Shown: positions 33,901-48,900, numbered from the stretch's first letter. The stretch is DNA of 64,000 bases from Sinotaia quadrata (GCA_028829895.1 CM054184.1:27415701-27479700), one strand, 5' to 3'. A program made the numbers and translations. Notes: a model not told the origin generated them from the sequence alone.

Positions 33901-36900
33901 ATCATGCTGCATGGCACAATCTATGCACAGTATTTAAAATAAATCCAGATGTGCTCACTTCTTTACATTGTATACCATTCATAATACAAACTATAAATCA
34001 GGGTTGCACAAAATTTGAATATTGAGAGTTGTGAAGCATCAGGGTTCAATTTACAAGTTACAAAATACAACAAATCAAACAAGTCTTTCTTTCTAATAAA
34101 TATGTTAAAATGGGGTGTGTTTGATGTTTATCATAATTGTATGTAATTGAGATTTTTCTAGCCATTCTTAAGAAACCTTTAGGTTTGATGGTAGTTGAAA
34201 TTCTCAACAGTTTCTATGAAACTGTAAATGACTGGTGGCCCCATCTAATCAATGAATGCTGGAAACCGATGTTAAATCCCTACTTCATCATCATAATCAT
34301 GAGATTGCAAACATTGTTACCTTTCTACTTTACTTGTAAGGTTTTGTTGTTTTTTTTTCTGAACACACAATATCGACCATCACAATGTAACTTTAACTGC
34401 TGTGGTTTTCTGCACTTTTATGGGCAGAAACATAACTAGCATAAACAGCATGAAGATGCTGTTGTGTTGCTTTGATTTAAAGTGTTCAGTTATCAGTTCC
34501 TTGCACAAACTCTGCTTTTTCTTTTCTTTGATCATTACAGATTATTTAAAATGTTGTGTTGATCTCATAATGATTTTTCACATTATATTCATTATGTCAT
34601 TAATGAATTTCAACAAATATGACCCTTTATATGGCACACTTGTCATTTGAGTTCAAAGTACACCTGATCTCTCTGATTGTACTGATCTGCCACAGCCTTG
34701 TGTTGATAAGGCATAACATAACCTAACATAACAGAAGCATTTCAGCAATTCTCAATTTTACAGCCAGATTTTCAAATACAAATCCATTAATGAACATTTC
34801 ACATAAACATATTTCAACCATGGCCTGCTACATAAGATGCAGACACCAATACTTGAGTTCAGAGTGCAGTCAGACCCATGGGTTTTACTGATCCACTACA
34901 GGATAGTTTAGGTGAAATAGAACTAGTTGAGACCGGTATGTTTCTATGCTGATTTACTATTTACTTTACTGATTTTTTAGTTAGCGACTGTAAAAGTGGT
35001 GCTGATCAAGTCAGTGAGTGTTTAAAAGTACCTAACTTTTGAATTAGGTACAAGTGTAATAAACAAATTTATATTTAAAACGTTTTGCATTGAGATGTCT
35101 TTGTTTTAAATGTAACAGAAAATAAATATAATTAATACCAATCACAATAGTAACATTAACATTAAAACAGAAATAGATGTCACTGCAACTTAGAATGGAT
35201 CATATGGTAAGAAGAAAAAACAGTTTTGAAACTTTTGATAGCAATGGTGGATGACATTTTTATATTCTCTGCAGATTGGAACACTGTATCACATAACTAA
35301 AGCACAACAGAATGAGGAAATCACTTAAGTGGGATTATATTATAATATTTTTCAGTGGTTCCTAGACAGAATATATATAACGTCTTCCTATGAAAGCTCT
35401 GACTCTATATAATTACACAGAATCTTTAAATCCTGTTTGAACCAATTCTGGCACATGGCTTCAGACTTTCATCCCTAGATAGTGCGATTAGATTGGTTGC
35501 AATACTACTTATGCTTGCCTTTGATGTCATTCATTGATCCTTAGTTGGTCACTATGCCTGGGGAGACATCCTCTTCAAGACTACAACTTATCTACAAGCC
35601 TCCACTTAGGAGAAGTATTGTAGCTCTGCAATGATATTTGTATTTGTGGTGTACAGATTCTTTGTAGACTGACTCATCAACCTGTGATCACTGAAGAACT
35701 GAGAACAATTTGCCTGACATAGTAATAACTAGTATTGTTTTACCATCTTATTCATCAGATTGTTTATTCTAAAGACTATCTATACCAGACTTGGCATGAT
35801 TGAGTGCGGCTAGGGATGAGCTGTCTAATTGTCTATCAATCTGACTGTTTTGTGACAACTCATGTAGTTCATGGCCGTGGTTCATACCTAAACTGTGGGT
35901 CCACAAGCAGTCTGTGAAAAAGTGAGTTTGGCTCAGCACCATTTTCTATAATTGCTTCAATCATCCATATGTCACAAGATTGAGGCTTCTGTCCTGGAAC
36001 ATCAAATTTAAAAGTCTCACATGTTTAAGATCTCTGTCTTGAAATCATGATTTTACCTCTCTTAAACTGAGTGTCTCTGTTTTGAATTGTTAATTTTATA
36101 GTTAAGATTTATTTGTTAGAATTTATCCTTTTAAATCCATAGACTGTAATAAAGGGTTGAGATCACAACTTTATTTTATGACATAGTGTCTTATTGGTAT
36201 TTGTTGCAATTTATATTTTTGCATTTGGTGAGCTTAATTCCTTTTTAGTTTTTATTCACATATTTTAGTTGTGTTTATTTAATTTTTTGCAATTTAAGGC
36301 ATACATTTAAATTTTTATTTTAGCTGTGTTAGAGTGTGTATTATTATACCAGAGCTATTCTAAAATAAATATATTCAGCTTGCTTACTAGTGAAATAGAA
36401 CAAATAATGCAAAACTTACAGAAGAGATTAAAATTTTATGATATATTGGAAAAGCTATTTAAGAATATGTAACAAAAGAGATGAAGTGAATGGAAACAAA
36501 ATATAGATAAGAGAATTAGACAAAAGAAAGAAAACAGAAAGAAAATTAGGTTAATTGAAGAAAGTACAAAGAAATATATAAGATCAAACTTTAGAAGCAA
36601 AAAGTGAAACTAGAATTAAAAAGAATATCAGCTGAAGAGAAACAAAGATAATTAAAACAAACATAAAAGGGAAAAACAGAGAGAGCTATTAAAGAAAAGA
36701 CCAAATAGAAAATAAAAGAAGAATTAGAGAGTAGGTAAATTACCATCAGATCCTCCTCCTCATGTCCAGTCAGTACTCTATCATTGGCTTTTCACTGTGG
36801 AGCTGTTTAATGAATGTACTCCTGTCATTGACCTATCACTATGGAACTGTTGAATGAACATACTCCTATCTGTAATTGACCTTTCACTGTGGAGCTGTAT

Positions 36901-39900
36901 AATGAAAAGCAAATGGACATTGATGTTGGTCAGATTTAAAGTGCTGGCTGAAGAAACAATCTGCCTTAGGTCTAGTAGATGTGTAATACCCCAAGACAAG
37001 CTGCATGATTATCTGACCCTTAATGCGAAGCTTCCTTGTATCTTTCACTTTATGCCCTGACACCTACCAAAGATGCCTCCAAATATAAGTGGTAATTGAG
37101 ATTAAGACTTAAGATTCTAAGTACTTGTAGTCATACATATGATAAAAAAAAAAAAACTGCATTAATCTAGATTTCTCAGTAAAAGTACCATCCAAAAGTT
37201 TGAACAGATGTAATAATAAATAGTTAAATGTTTGGGGTTTCCTTAATGAATTACATACAATTTCACAACAACTTGAGATAGCTGAATATCCTCAGGATAT
37301 CCTTTATGCAGTAATTTAAGCCATAGCTAACTTCTGAAGAGAATTATACCACTACCAAAGATTATAGTGGCCATTCAGTCATATTTAGGGTTGTCTTAGG
37401 TGTAGAGGAAGTTGCAAAGAAAGGTGACCAATGCAAATGATCAACATATTTGCAGTTTTAATGTCTGGTGGCTGACACTGAATTGAATCATACTATATTT
37501 TATGTCAGTAAGAGAGGTTAACACTATCACTTTTGACTATCTATTTTTTAATCGACAGTAGCATGAAAAAGTAACCAACAGCACAAATGAGACATTGCCC
37601 TTATGGTTGAAACTGTGTAATAAACATGCTTTGCTAATTCAGTTATCTAGCTGGTTGCTGGCCAGCTCCTAGAATCCTTGGTACAGAGGCAGGGAGAAAC
37701 TTGAGGGTTGTTCTGCCCCTCTGCCAAACACTTCATTCTTGGTGTTTCTCATTGTTTCTGTCTCCTTGTCCCCTTTTATGTGCAAAGCCCTTGTACATCA
37801 TTTTCACTGAGCTGATTAGAAACACACCCCCTCCAGCACTGCACAAATTGTGCTGATGCATTTTGTGACTGTCCATTCCCCATTAGTGCCAGGTATCGGA
37901 TTCCAAGTTGACACCTAGTGATTGACATATCAATTTGCCTGCTAACTACCTAACTCAGAGTATCCCTTATTTTTATTTTATTTTTAAAACTATGCTAGCA
38001 CGGTGACTCATCACTACCTGGCAAGCAAATAAAGGGTTGTACACACAGACTGTCACATATAACTATTACAATATAAATCTCAACTTCAAATAACTCAAAA
38101 TTCTACTTCAACAAGCGATTTCACAATAAAAATATCTAACCTTAACAATATGGCTATCAAAACTTTATAGTGGTGGCTTTTATAAAAAACACTTTGCATC
38201 CCAAAACTCAGAATCTGTTTTCTCACAGACAAAATTAGTGTCTCAGTGGCCTACCATGTATTCCCATGGTCTTGGCATTGCTGACCACAGAGAGGTAAAT
38301 ATATATGCTTCCTCAAAAGTTAATTACAATTAATGCTCTCCCATTCACTGGCAGGAACTACCACCAAAACGTTGTTTTTTTTTCTCAGCTAACATTTCCA
38401 CACTTAGGTTTCACATTGTTGACAAAATGGTTATTTTAACCCCTTTGAATTGTTTAAATTAGTTTGGCTGTTTCATTTAACCATTTAGAATATGATGGCA
38501 CTTAGAGAGAGAAAAAAAATTTAATAATATTTCCTCATAAACGTGACAAACAAAATTCTATAACTTTGCTATTATGCAGTATTATGAAACCATAAACTGT
38601 AAAGTAAAATATTTAATTATGGTAAAGTTACTTAAGCTATTCATTTGTACACAAGTAGTTTTGGCAGTTGAATAATAAAGATCAAATTCTAATGGATTTA
38701 TCTACTAAAGTTAACAAAAGAAAATAAACTATAAAGGCTTCAGATTTTGTCTGGCACTGACTAGAGTAATAAGGTTATCTATTCAAGAAAATTTGTCATA
38801 TACATTTGTTATGAATAATGTTAAAAGTAATGCTACAGTATATAAAGTAAACTATTATGATGCAATTAACACACTAGCAACCACTGATGTAATAAAAATG
38901 CATTCATACAAATTCAGATTAAAATATGATTGGGGTTTGATGAATATTCATTTAATATATAAAGCATCTTATTCAGTAGATTGTTAAACTAAATTAGATA
39001 TTGCAAAGTAAGTAAACAACAGTTGATTAATTGATAATTAATCATACTAATAATCAAGTTAACACCACACATCAAGCTGAAAGTGCAAGAATTATCTATT
39101 TTAATAATAATTCATTACAACTGTCTTAATGCACTTACCAACTAATATTAATTATTAATTTACCAAGAGTGCTTTTAATTATTGCATGAATACTGTTTTC
39201 TATTATTATTGTATAGGTGCCAATGTGAAAAGTGAATTTAAATTAATTTTAGTAGGTGTACATAAATAAAAAGTTACATGTCTGCAATTAAGAAAAAATA
39301 AAATCCATCAAAAATCTTAGTAAAATTTTCTGTGATTACTTATTAACTTCCCAATTACAAGAAGATTCACTGAATGAAAATGGATTTAAAACTTATTCAG
39401 TTAACATCACACTACATATTTATGATAGCTGTAACTAATGAACTGATTGTATGTAATATTACAAAACAATATCAATGATCAAACGATATAACTGTGTAAG
39501 TATAATACTGATTTTAAACTCGTTAAGTCTAATTTTGGCACCACAACTCCTGTCATTGCTAAACTGTCCCGAAAAGAATATCTGCTTTGCATTTCACAGA
39601 CTTCTTTGAAGTGCTCGCTACACACTACCATCTTTTCTCTTTTCAGCTTTGTAATCCATTTTTTAAAAAAAATTGTGATCTTTATTTTTGGTTTGTCGCT
39701 GATTGTGCAGCCATATGCACTGCAGTATTTAATCATGTTTCATTTTTTCAAACCACGCATATTTTAACGCAAGACAATATGTTGGATTGTTGTTCCTACT
39801 CGTGACATCACATGTTGCTACGGTGAGAAGTCAGTCTCACAAATGAACAAGAGCTCTTTCCAAATTTCTTTCAGAAATGTTGGCTTTGAGAATAAATGCA

Positions 39901-42900
39901 GTTATACAAATCTTTTAAAATTTAAATTTTTGCAGTCTTGATTCTAAAAATGGAAATTACTCATTTCATACGGATTTATTCTTATATGTGGCTGACCTAA
40001 ATTCCACTTTGTCTTTAACCCAGTAGTTGACCAGATTATGAGAGTGCTGGACAGCTGGCATTTCTTTTTATTGCCTTAACGTTCAGTAACCAATTTCGAC
40101 TTAGTAAGCCTATTATTTTGAATTAATATTATTTAATTATTGAAGAGTCTTGATAATGCTTTAATTATATTCGCGATCATAACTTGACTTTAATTCGTTT
40201 CAGCATATTAACATGCTGGCAAAGACTGAACCAGACTCTTGAACATAAATTTTTGGTCAGAAAGTAACTTCATGTGTAGAATTGTAGATGGACGCCGAGA
40301 GCACACTGTCGCACATACGTCTCTATGGGGAATCCCTTAGTGCAAGGTCTGTCGATATCGCTCTTCTAGAGTAGACTACAGTAGCTGACTGCATTTAAAA
40401 CTAGTTCACGACGCTGGCTTAATGTATGCAACGTGTTATTTTTGTGGGAGTATAGGTCACTGAACTTGAGACACCATAATAGGATGCACACATTATTTAA
40501 TTATATTTTCCTCTTTATTCACACCAATGTGTGCTCTTACCAGAAATAATGAGTGTGCACTCATATTTTAAAAATTCTTTTTTACAAGCAAAGCAAAATG
40601 TTATTATATGTACTTCATTTTTACTGATCATCGAACAATAACCATATATTTTTCCCGTCAGAAAGTCTTATGTTTAGTATCATGAAAACCGGGGTGGAGG
40701 TGGGGAATCAATAGTCACTGTTGCAATAATATGGTGAAAGTAATTATTGCCCTTCAACTCTATAAACATCAGACAACTGCTGGAGTCGACGGATTTGGTT
40801 GGATTTATTCAGTTTTATTAATTGATTTTAATAAGCTGAGTTTGCGCTCAGCCAATACATGTAAAACAAAACTTAAAATTACGAACATGGTCAAATGGCA
40901 AACAAGGGATTCGACAACCGAAACGCTGATCTTTCTCGAAACGTCAGAGTAACGTGAAATAAATCGTTGGTTCTGGAGTTAAAATTGTTGGGAGGGGGGG
41001 GGGGGTTCGGGTAGCGTTCCAGTTTCTAATTTTGGCGGCGTTGCTATAGCAACCATTAGACATGCGCAAAAGAGAGTAGGTCACTTTTCACTGTTTACCT
41101 TGTAAAAATGAAACCTGAACAACATTTTTTTTTTCTTTCCAAAATAAATTTCCATTATATAAGTTGCTGGATTAGAGACTGCAGTCAAACCTTATATTTT
41201 TTCGATCTTCTCCATCGAGACTTTTCATCATGTCATACATGCACGCACATACACACACACACACACACACGAGTTTTTGTCTGTGAGCAATAAATATAAC
41301 TTAATTTATCAAAATCCTATCCTGTTTAGTATTTATTCACTGCCCCCCTCCTACCCTCTATATCCATTATAACACATTCTTTCCATCACACGTACACTGC
41401 CATCACTTTGGCATAGGCTGTACAAGACTTTATCTTTGTTACCAAAGCCTTCCAACACGCATGCCGAAGGAGAGAATAGCTGGTGTGCCGGTTTTATTAT
41501 CGACAAACGTGTGCCCTCCCGGATGTGCTAGTGTGCATAGTGCGCCCACCTTTGAGAGAGAGATTTACGGTATAGTGTAACTTCTGCACACTTTCCCTTG
41601 CTTTCCAACCTGTGTAACTGACGTCATAAATAAGCTTTCTGCTGGCATTTACCCATCGCTTTTTAAGACACTTGATGTAAGGCCGGCCCTCTTTGGAAAT
41701 AAATACACACACAGAACAAAACTTGAACATAATACTTAAAAATATCGCACAATTTATAATTTGTCATTTTCGTCCTTGACAAAATTTTGTCGCAGCGTCT
41801 CACCTAAATTATTTTCCTGATTTTTTGTGTATTGCCTCTAGCAGTTACAAGTTATTAATGATCTTTCTGTTTTTGTTGGTGAAAATATGGCCTTGGTACA
41901 AATCACGTCTGTGGAAAATAAAAACGAATTTTATCAGCCAGTAGTAACACTCTTGCTCAGAAAATTTTCGTTATGGTGACCACATGACTGTGTTAATGGA
42001 TCTTTTTATTTTTTTTTTTTTTTTTGTGTGTATACATCATTTTGTGTCTCACCAGTTTTATAATTGATGATACCCAATTGTACAAATATAGCTGTCCAAA
42101 TTAAATATCTTCCACCATCAATAGTGAAGAGAAAGTGTTTCTGATGCTAAGCTGTTGATGATGAGTTACACAAAAATTATGATAAAACTAAAATCGTGTG
42201 TGTTGCTCTTAAAGGTGTTTATAACCACAGATTTCTAAGTGATTAAGTTTAATGGGAAAGTTATTGATATTAATTGATTCTGACAGTTGCTTAGAAATCT
42301 GGATGGATTTAAAAAAAAAAAAAACTTCTCTCTCTCTTCAGCAACAAATGTTCACTACTTATAGAACATACCAGAAGCTGACAAATCAGCATTTGTTTGC
42401 AACAGAATACAACATAAGGTTTCTTCTATTTGTTATACTGTACTGTCTGATTTCAGCCCCAGGTACCTGTCTGATTTTACAAATAGTGTCATCCTGTAAG
42501 AAGCATGTGTTTATCATCATAAACATTCATTTAGAATATTCCAACAGCAGAAGTATAAATCTTATGACCAATATTCATTTGTCCCTATACCTGGAATATG
42601 ATGCCTTTTATGATACAAAAAGTTCATGGTCATTTTCAAGAAAGCTCTCAAGGCATAATTTTTCAGCCATCTCTTGTCATTTTTTTTTTCAAATAGTACA
42701 TGTGTAAGTCCATTTAGCTTATGTTTCTTTGTATTATGTATTTTGTGTATGGATTCATCATTTTGTTTTGTTTTTTTATTATGTTTAGTTGTTGTTGATA
42801 TTTTTAATGTGTATTTTGTGTCTAATTATTGTTAAGTATTTAGAACAAATTTTATGAGAATAAGCAATTTAGATGCACTAGTATATCATTCATTTTTAAT

Positions 42901-45900
42901 ATGTATTCATATAGAACAAAATTTATCCAAATGCAAGTGAAAATCATCTTTTCATCAGACTGATGAAAATTCTAATATTAAAGCCTTACATAGATAACTT
43001 GATCAAGAGTTGCTTACCATGATCTACATCAATCAAAAAAGTAAAATTAACATTCAGGATGGAAATAGGTACCACCATATCTTATCAGCTCACTCTGTAT
43101 TTAGGCTGTGAGGAAAAAAAACAATTATAAAACTTTCAATAGTGACAGTTTGTGATAATTATCCCCCCCCCCCCCCACCCCAACAATAGAAAAAGAAAAA
43201 ATAAAAAGTTCACAATAATTTATCACACCACACCTTGTACTCTTGTCATAACTACTACTTCACACAGTACCTTTCATATATATGCAGTACAAATTTATAA
43301 AATATAGTTATTGATAACATTTTCAGTCATTTTTAGGGCCAAGTTCTGTAATAATACAATAGCATCATTATTTTAAATTTGTTAAAAAATATTTATTACT
43401 GAAGTGTTTATATATCTATTTAATAAGACAAAAATACCCATCCACCTCCAAAGCAGTAGAATCATCAAGTACTTAAAAGAGAGCTGAAATAACATTTATT
43501 TCAGTTTAAAACTGCTTACAACTTTCAGTTATTGCAGGAAAGTGCAATACTCCCAGAACTGTAAAAGGACCTATCTTTACAACCCATTTGACTGACTTTT
43601 ATAAGTAGTCCACTTCCAATTCAGCTTGAAAAGACACCTTATCATCCTATTTGACTGTCTTGTAAAATTAGTCTTCTTCCAAATCAATGTGAAAGGACTC
43701 ACCTTTTCATTTCATTTGACTAGTTTGACAATTAGTCCACTTTTAGGACAACTGTGAAATAGTTTTTGCTTGATTTTGCCCTTTCTCACTCATTGATCAT
43801 TGTCCTGCCCAAGTTCATCTAAACAGGATCAGTGTCTCATTAAATTTTCGTCATACTTATACTTGCTCAAACCCACAAAGAAGATGCTAGTGTGACAGTA
43901 TATTATATATATTTATTTTATACATGTATAATATGACCACTGTGGTTCAAACTAGTAAAATATTTACTGCCTTATACAATTTATTATATATCAAATGATT
44001 CTGACCATTTGGTGTCAATTCTGAAAAACAATTACTCTAATATTTTAAATACAAAGTGCATTATAATGTAACTTTAATATTTTCTACAGTGATTGTTTTA
44101 CTTTTCACCGCCAAAACTAAAATCATGACTTGTGTCTTGCACTTAAAACTGAAAAATATAATAATGGCACTCTTCACATGTAAGACCAAATAATGGCTTT
44201 ATAAATATTTTATGTAAAGCCAAAAAGATAACAAAAATAAAGGCCATGGGCAGACATTTTGAAAGTCATCCCATTGGCTGTCTTCTAACTGTTGTGCAGT
44301 TTGAAATTATTATAATCTAGATATAAAGTTTTTAAGTTTGACTTTTGTTATCACATAGGCATATATGTGTTCAGTTAGACTTTTATTACCACACAGACAT
44401 GTATTTGTTCAGTTAGATTTTTGTTACCACCTAGAATGCATTCAGTTTGACTTTTGTTACACCCAAGATACAATTATTCAGTTTGACTTTTGTTACACCC
44501 AAGATACAATCATTCAGTTAGACTTTTGTTACACCTAAGATACAATCATTCAGTTAGACTTTTGTTACACCTAAGATACAATCATTCAGTTTGACTTTTG
44601 TTACACCCAAGATACAATCATTCAGTTAGACTTTTGTTAGCACTATAGCATGCAAAAGCAACTAGAGATGTTGGAAATAATAGCATCTAGAAATATAAAT
44701 GATCACATTCCCACTACAGTTTATAATGTTATAAATTTGCCAGTTTACTTCAAGCTTGTTGCCTAGAAGCCAGTTGATGGCTATTTGGCTTGCCTGCTGC
44801 TAAGCCTATACAATGTGTTTGTCATGAACAAACTAGCCACTTGCTGGCTGCCATAGCTCAGAACACACTGTTTTGCTTGAACATGCATATGAATGACTAA
44901 CAGCTGAGATTTGCTGGCAAGCAGGTAAATTTAGACTGTTTTGCATGCATTAACTAAACATGGACAAGACTGTTGGCTTCCTTATGGTAAGTGGTCACGA
45001 TTTCAGTTCACATTAATTCATACTGACTATTATCAAACTCTGTTTATTTCTTTCACACAACCTAGACATGTTTATTGAGTTTTTTTCTGGAATATCAACT
45101 ATTCTATTTATAACTTAGAATTGAATTACATGACAGGTATTCAGCTCAATACCAACTGTCATTTGCACATTGTGAGATGTGTGCATCACTGGACCACAAC
45201 TGTTAACTTTGCTTTATTTACTCAGTTTTCATTTTCTTGTTTGATTTGGTGTTTGTTTTCAAGCTATAGATTTGGGTTATTGATACAGTAAAGTTATATA
45301 TTTCTTTCAGAATACCTGATGGATTACCGTGTACTGAATTTTATGTCAACATTCAAATCTCAGATGAACTGAGATAAATGTCACAGCTCAGTACTAACCA
45401 TGTGTCACTGAGATAAATTTGTGACACAAGACAGCACTCAGTACTAACCAAGTATCACTGAGAAAAATGACATAAAACAGCTCTCATTACTTGGTCACTG
45501 AGATAAATGACACAAGACAGCCATTTCAATAGCTTTAACAAAGTATCAGACAGTACTGTTAACAAAGTGTCAGTGAAATAAATGGAGCAGTACTTCAACT
45601 GAAATAATTGGCACAGTTAAAGCATCTGAAATTACTAAAGATTTATCTTTGAAATAATTTATACAAAGCAATAAGCACTAAAGAAGTGCAGTCAGTACTA
45701 GTGATTTATCACTTAGATACTTGACACAAAAGGTAACTACTGAGATAAATGACACTACATAGATGCCAAGATTAATGAAGTGGTACTGAAATAAATGATA
45801 TATTTTGTAGCTATAAGAACTAACAAAGAGTCACTGATATAAACAAACACTGTAGAGGTCAGGACTAATGAAGTGTTGAGGTGTCACATAAGTAAATGAC

Positions 45901-48900
45901 ATAAGGTAGTTAGTTAGTTGCCAGTACTAATGAAATGTCACTGAGACATTTGGCACACTTACGTTAATTGTAATTGCCATTGTGATAATTGATATACAGC
46001 AACTGTCAATACCAATGAAGTCCTATCTGTACTAGCAATGTGTCACTGAGAAAACTGACTCAAGGCAGCCATCTTGGTACTCATGAAGTGATAATGACAC
46101 CATGTAGCTGGTCAAGACTAATGAAATGGTTACACAAAGTAACCATCAGTACAAAGAAAGTGTCACTGAGATACATGACACAAGACAGCTGTCAGTACTG
46201 AAGAAGAGCCCTGATTGCCACAAATTAAGAACCTGTCAGAACCACTGAAAATGTATCTGGAAGTGTCACTGAAAAGGCAACCATAGGTACAGAGGTAAAT
46301 ATGGTGTCTCAGAGACAAATAATATAAGTCAGCTGCTAGCAAAAATGGGGGAAACAATTAAGATGCACTTGTTTGGTTAGAATTAAGTATAAGTGCAAGC
46401 AAATGAAGCACCTTAAACCTAAATGATGCATATACCGTATGTGATACTGTATATGTGATAGATGCTACATGTAAATGCTGGTGATAATGATATATAAACA
46501 TGTCAGTGATACTGGGTGACAGATGACTGAACTATACTAACAAAACAATTTAGAACTGCTTTATATGCAGCTCCAATGTTTATAATAAATACAAACTGCT
46601 AAGCCATCATCTTAAACACTGATCTTTCAACAAATTAACCCTACTGCCTAGTACAGAGAATCCATGGGTCCATTTTTTTAACAGAAATAACTGCTAAGAA
46701 AATATGATGTCAGAATTTTGCCTCTTCAAAAGCCAAGTATTCAAATTCATATTCATCACTATGGAACTTAAATAAATTGTAAATCTGCTAGAGAAATTTG
46801 CCATGTCTCTACAATTTATGCACAGATAATTTACACATATGTAAAATTAAAAATTTTATGTATTATTAAATTAAGATAGTAATCAACCCCCAAAACACAA
46901 ATGTATATATTTTTTAATAATAGAATGACTTATTAGGTAAGCAGTAATTATATATTATATGAATATCCCATTCTGCGATAAATAGTGTTACATATATATA
47001 TACCACAGTCACTTAGGTGGTCTAGCAATGCAATCCTCTTCACACACTCCCAACATTTTCCTGTTACATGAAATAGGTCAGGCTCTAGCAGAGGTAGGGC
47101 ACTAGCCCCTCTCTCTTCTGGCCCTGGCTTGACTCCCATTCATAGTGAAAAACCTGGGTTAACAAGCTCTAGTGCACTGTCTCTTGTTCACCTGACTGGG
47201 ATTGGATCCTTACTCATGGTGAAAAATTTGGGGGTTACAAGCAGCAGTCTCTCACTCACCTGACTAGGATTTGATCTTTGCTCAGGGGTGAAAAACTTGT
47301 AGAGGAATTCCCTAGTTCAGGATGGTAGGCAGAGTCAGTCTTAGCATACATTCCAATGAAATTGGGCTAAAAACCAAGTCCCTTTTGCTACAATTTGCAC
47401 AGTTTAAGGTCCCTTATTGGTAATTAAAAATCTGGAAGAGTCAGTCAGATAATATTTCACTTTAAAAAATCTACCAAACATACACTCAAACTTTTATTTC
47501 CTACTACCCAAGGCAGATTCAAAGTGAGTCACTGAGTTGACAAACAGTCAAATCCTCTCTTTTCATTTAAGGTTGCCTATGATTTCTGACACAAAACTTG
47601 GCATGCAAGCAAAAATGTCACACAAAAAAAGCAACAAAAACAACAAAAAGAAATAGCATGAAACTGACCATTCAGCAATTGTATGAGTTAAGTACACACA
47701 GTAAATTTACATGTACTCTGAACTTTGTTATGGTTTATGGCATTAGTGGGGTAGACAATTACCATTTAATCATTGTAAGTATATGCCACTTGCTTGTAGA
47801 GCAATGTGCCTTATAAAGAGAATGTGATACAGACAATGACAAAAAAGCATCAATATTCATTGAACAAGTTTTTGTAATGTAGTTTGTGTCGCTAGTACCC
47901 AAGAACAGCATACTTTTAAATAGTTCGGTTTGAATTGTGGACTATTTTTAGGTCAAGAACACACATGCAACATGTCAATGAATAATAAACTAGTGAGCAT
48001 AATGGCAATTTTCTTGTCAATATCCATTCAAATACTCAGTTCTTATAACTATATATTTTATTCAATAATCATTTATCTGTCATTTCATTGCTGGAAAGTT
48101 GTTTATTCCTCCCCCCCACTCCAACATTTAAAAAACAAATTATTGTGAAGTTACATAAATATTGTTAGCTATCCACAGTGAACTCCAGTAAATATACACA
48201 CATGAAATTATGTATTGGACATCAAGGCAGACAGTGCTTTGTGTACTTTTATATAAAACATTTTGATCTCCAACTGTTAATGACAAGCTAATATATACCA
48301 ATATGTATTTCACAGAAACTGTGGTCTGACTCCTTGTACTATAACATGTTTTAAGAAATAATTCATGTAAATCTTTGGTTATATCAAATTTAAAAACAGA
48401 ATCACCATTGTTTATGTAACAAAAGATTTGGAAATTGTCATTGTTCATCAGCATGCAAGATTGATTTCTTCATTTAAAAATTACTTGTTGGATGGTTGAT
48501 AACTGAGAGGCTGACAATTTATATTGTATTGATGATAGCTCATGCTACAAAATTTATATTTTCTTGACACATTTTAACTAAGTAAATAAAAGTACATGTT
48601 GTAAGAGATTGGTTTTGGCATGATGTATTTTATTATATACATGTAATTATTTTCAAGAAAAATAATGAGGTACTTTGTTAATATAAATAGGAATTTCAAT
48701 ATAGAATGATACAGATAAATATTTTTTTCTTATTTTCAAGATAGACTTTTCGATTCAAATTTCCAAAGTGTAAATAAATGACTTATTGTGGATTTTATTA
48801 ATGAAATCTGCATTTTTGAGTCTGTCAGTAAGGTTTTTAATTTTTATTTTCAGTTTCCCTTCCCAAACTTGTAGATTTTGACTGGCGTGTAGACATCAAG

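Noticed and set aside
42252..42707. 151-codon open frame in COMMD9 intron 4
   Set aside because: AT-rich composition with a poly-Lys stretch from a poly(A) run, no domain, no splice or promoter context.
44335..44643. Regular 36-bp units considered as a CRISPR array
   Set aside because: The units are contiguous with no unique spacers, and the genome is eukaryotic.
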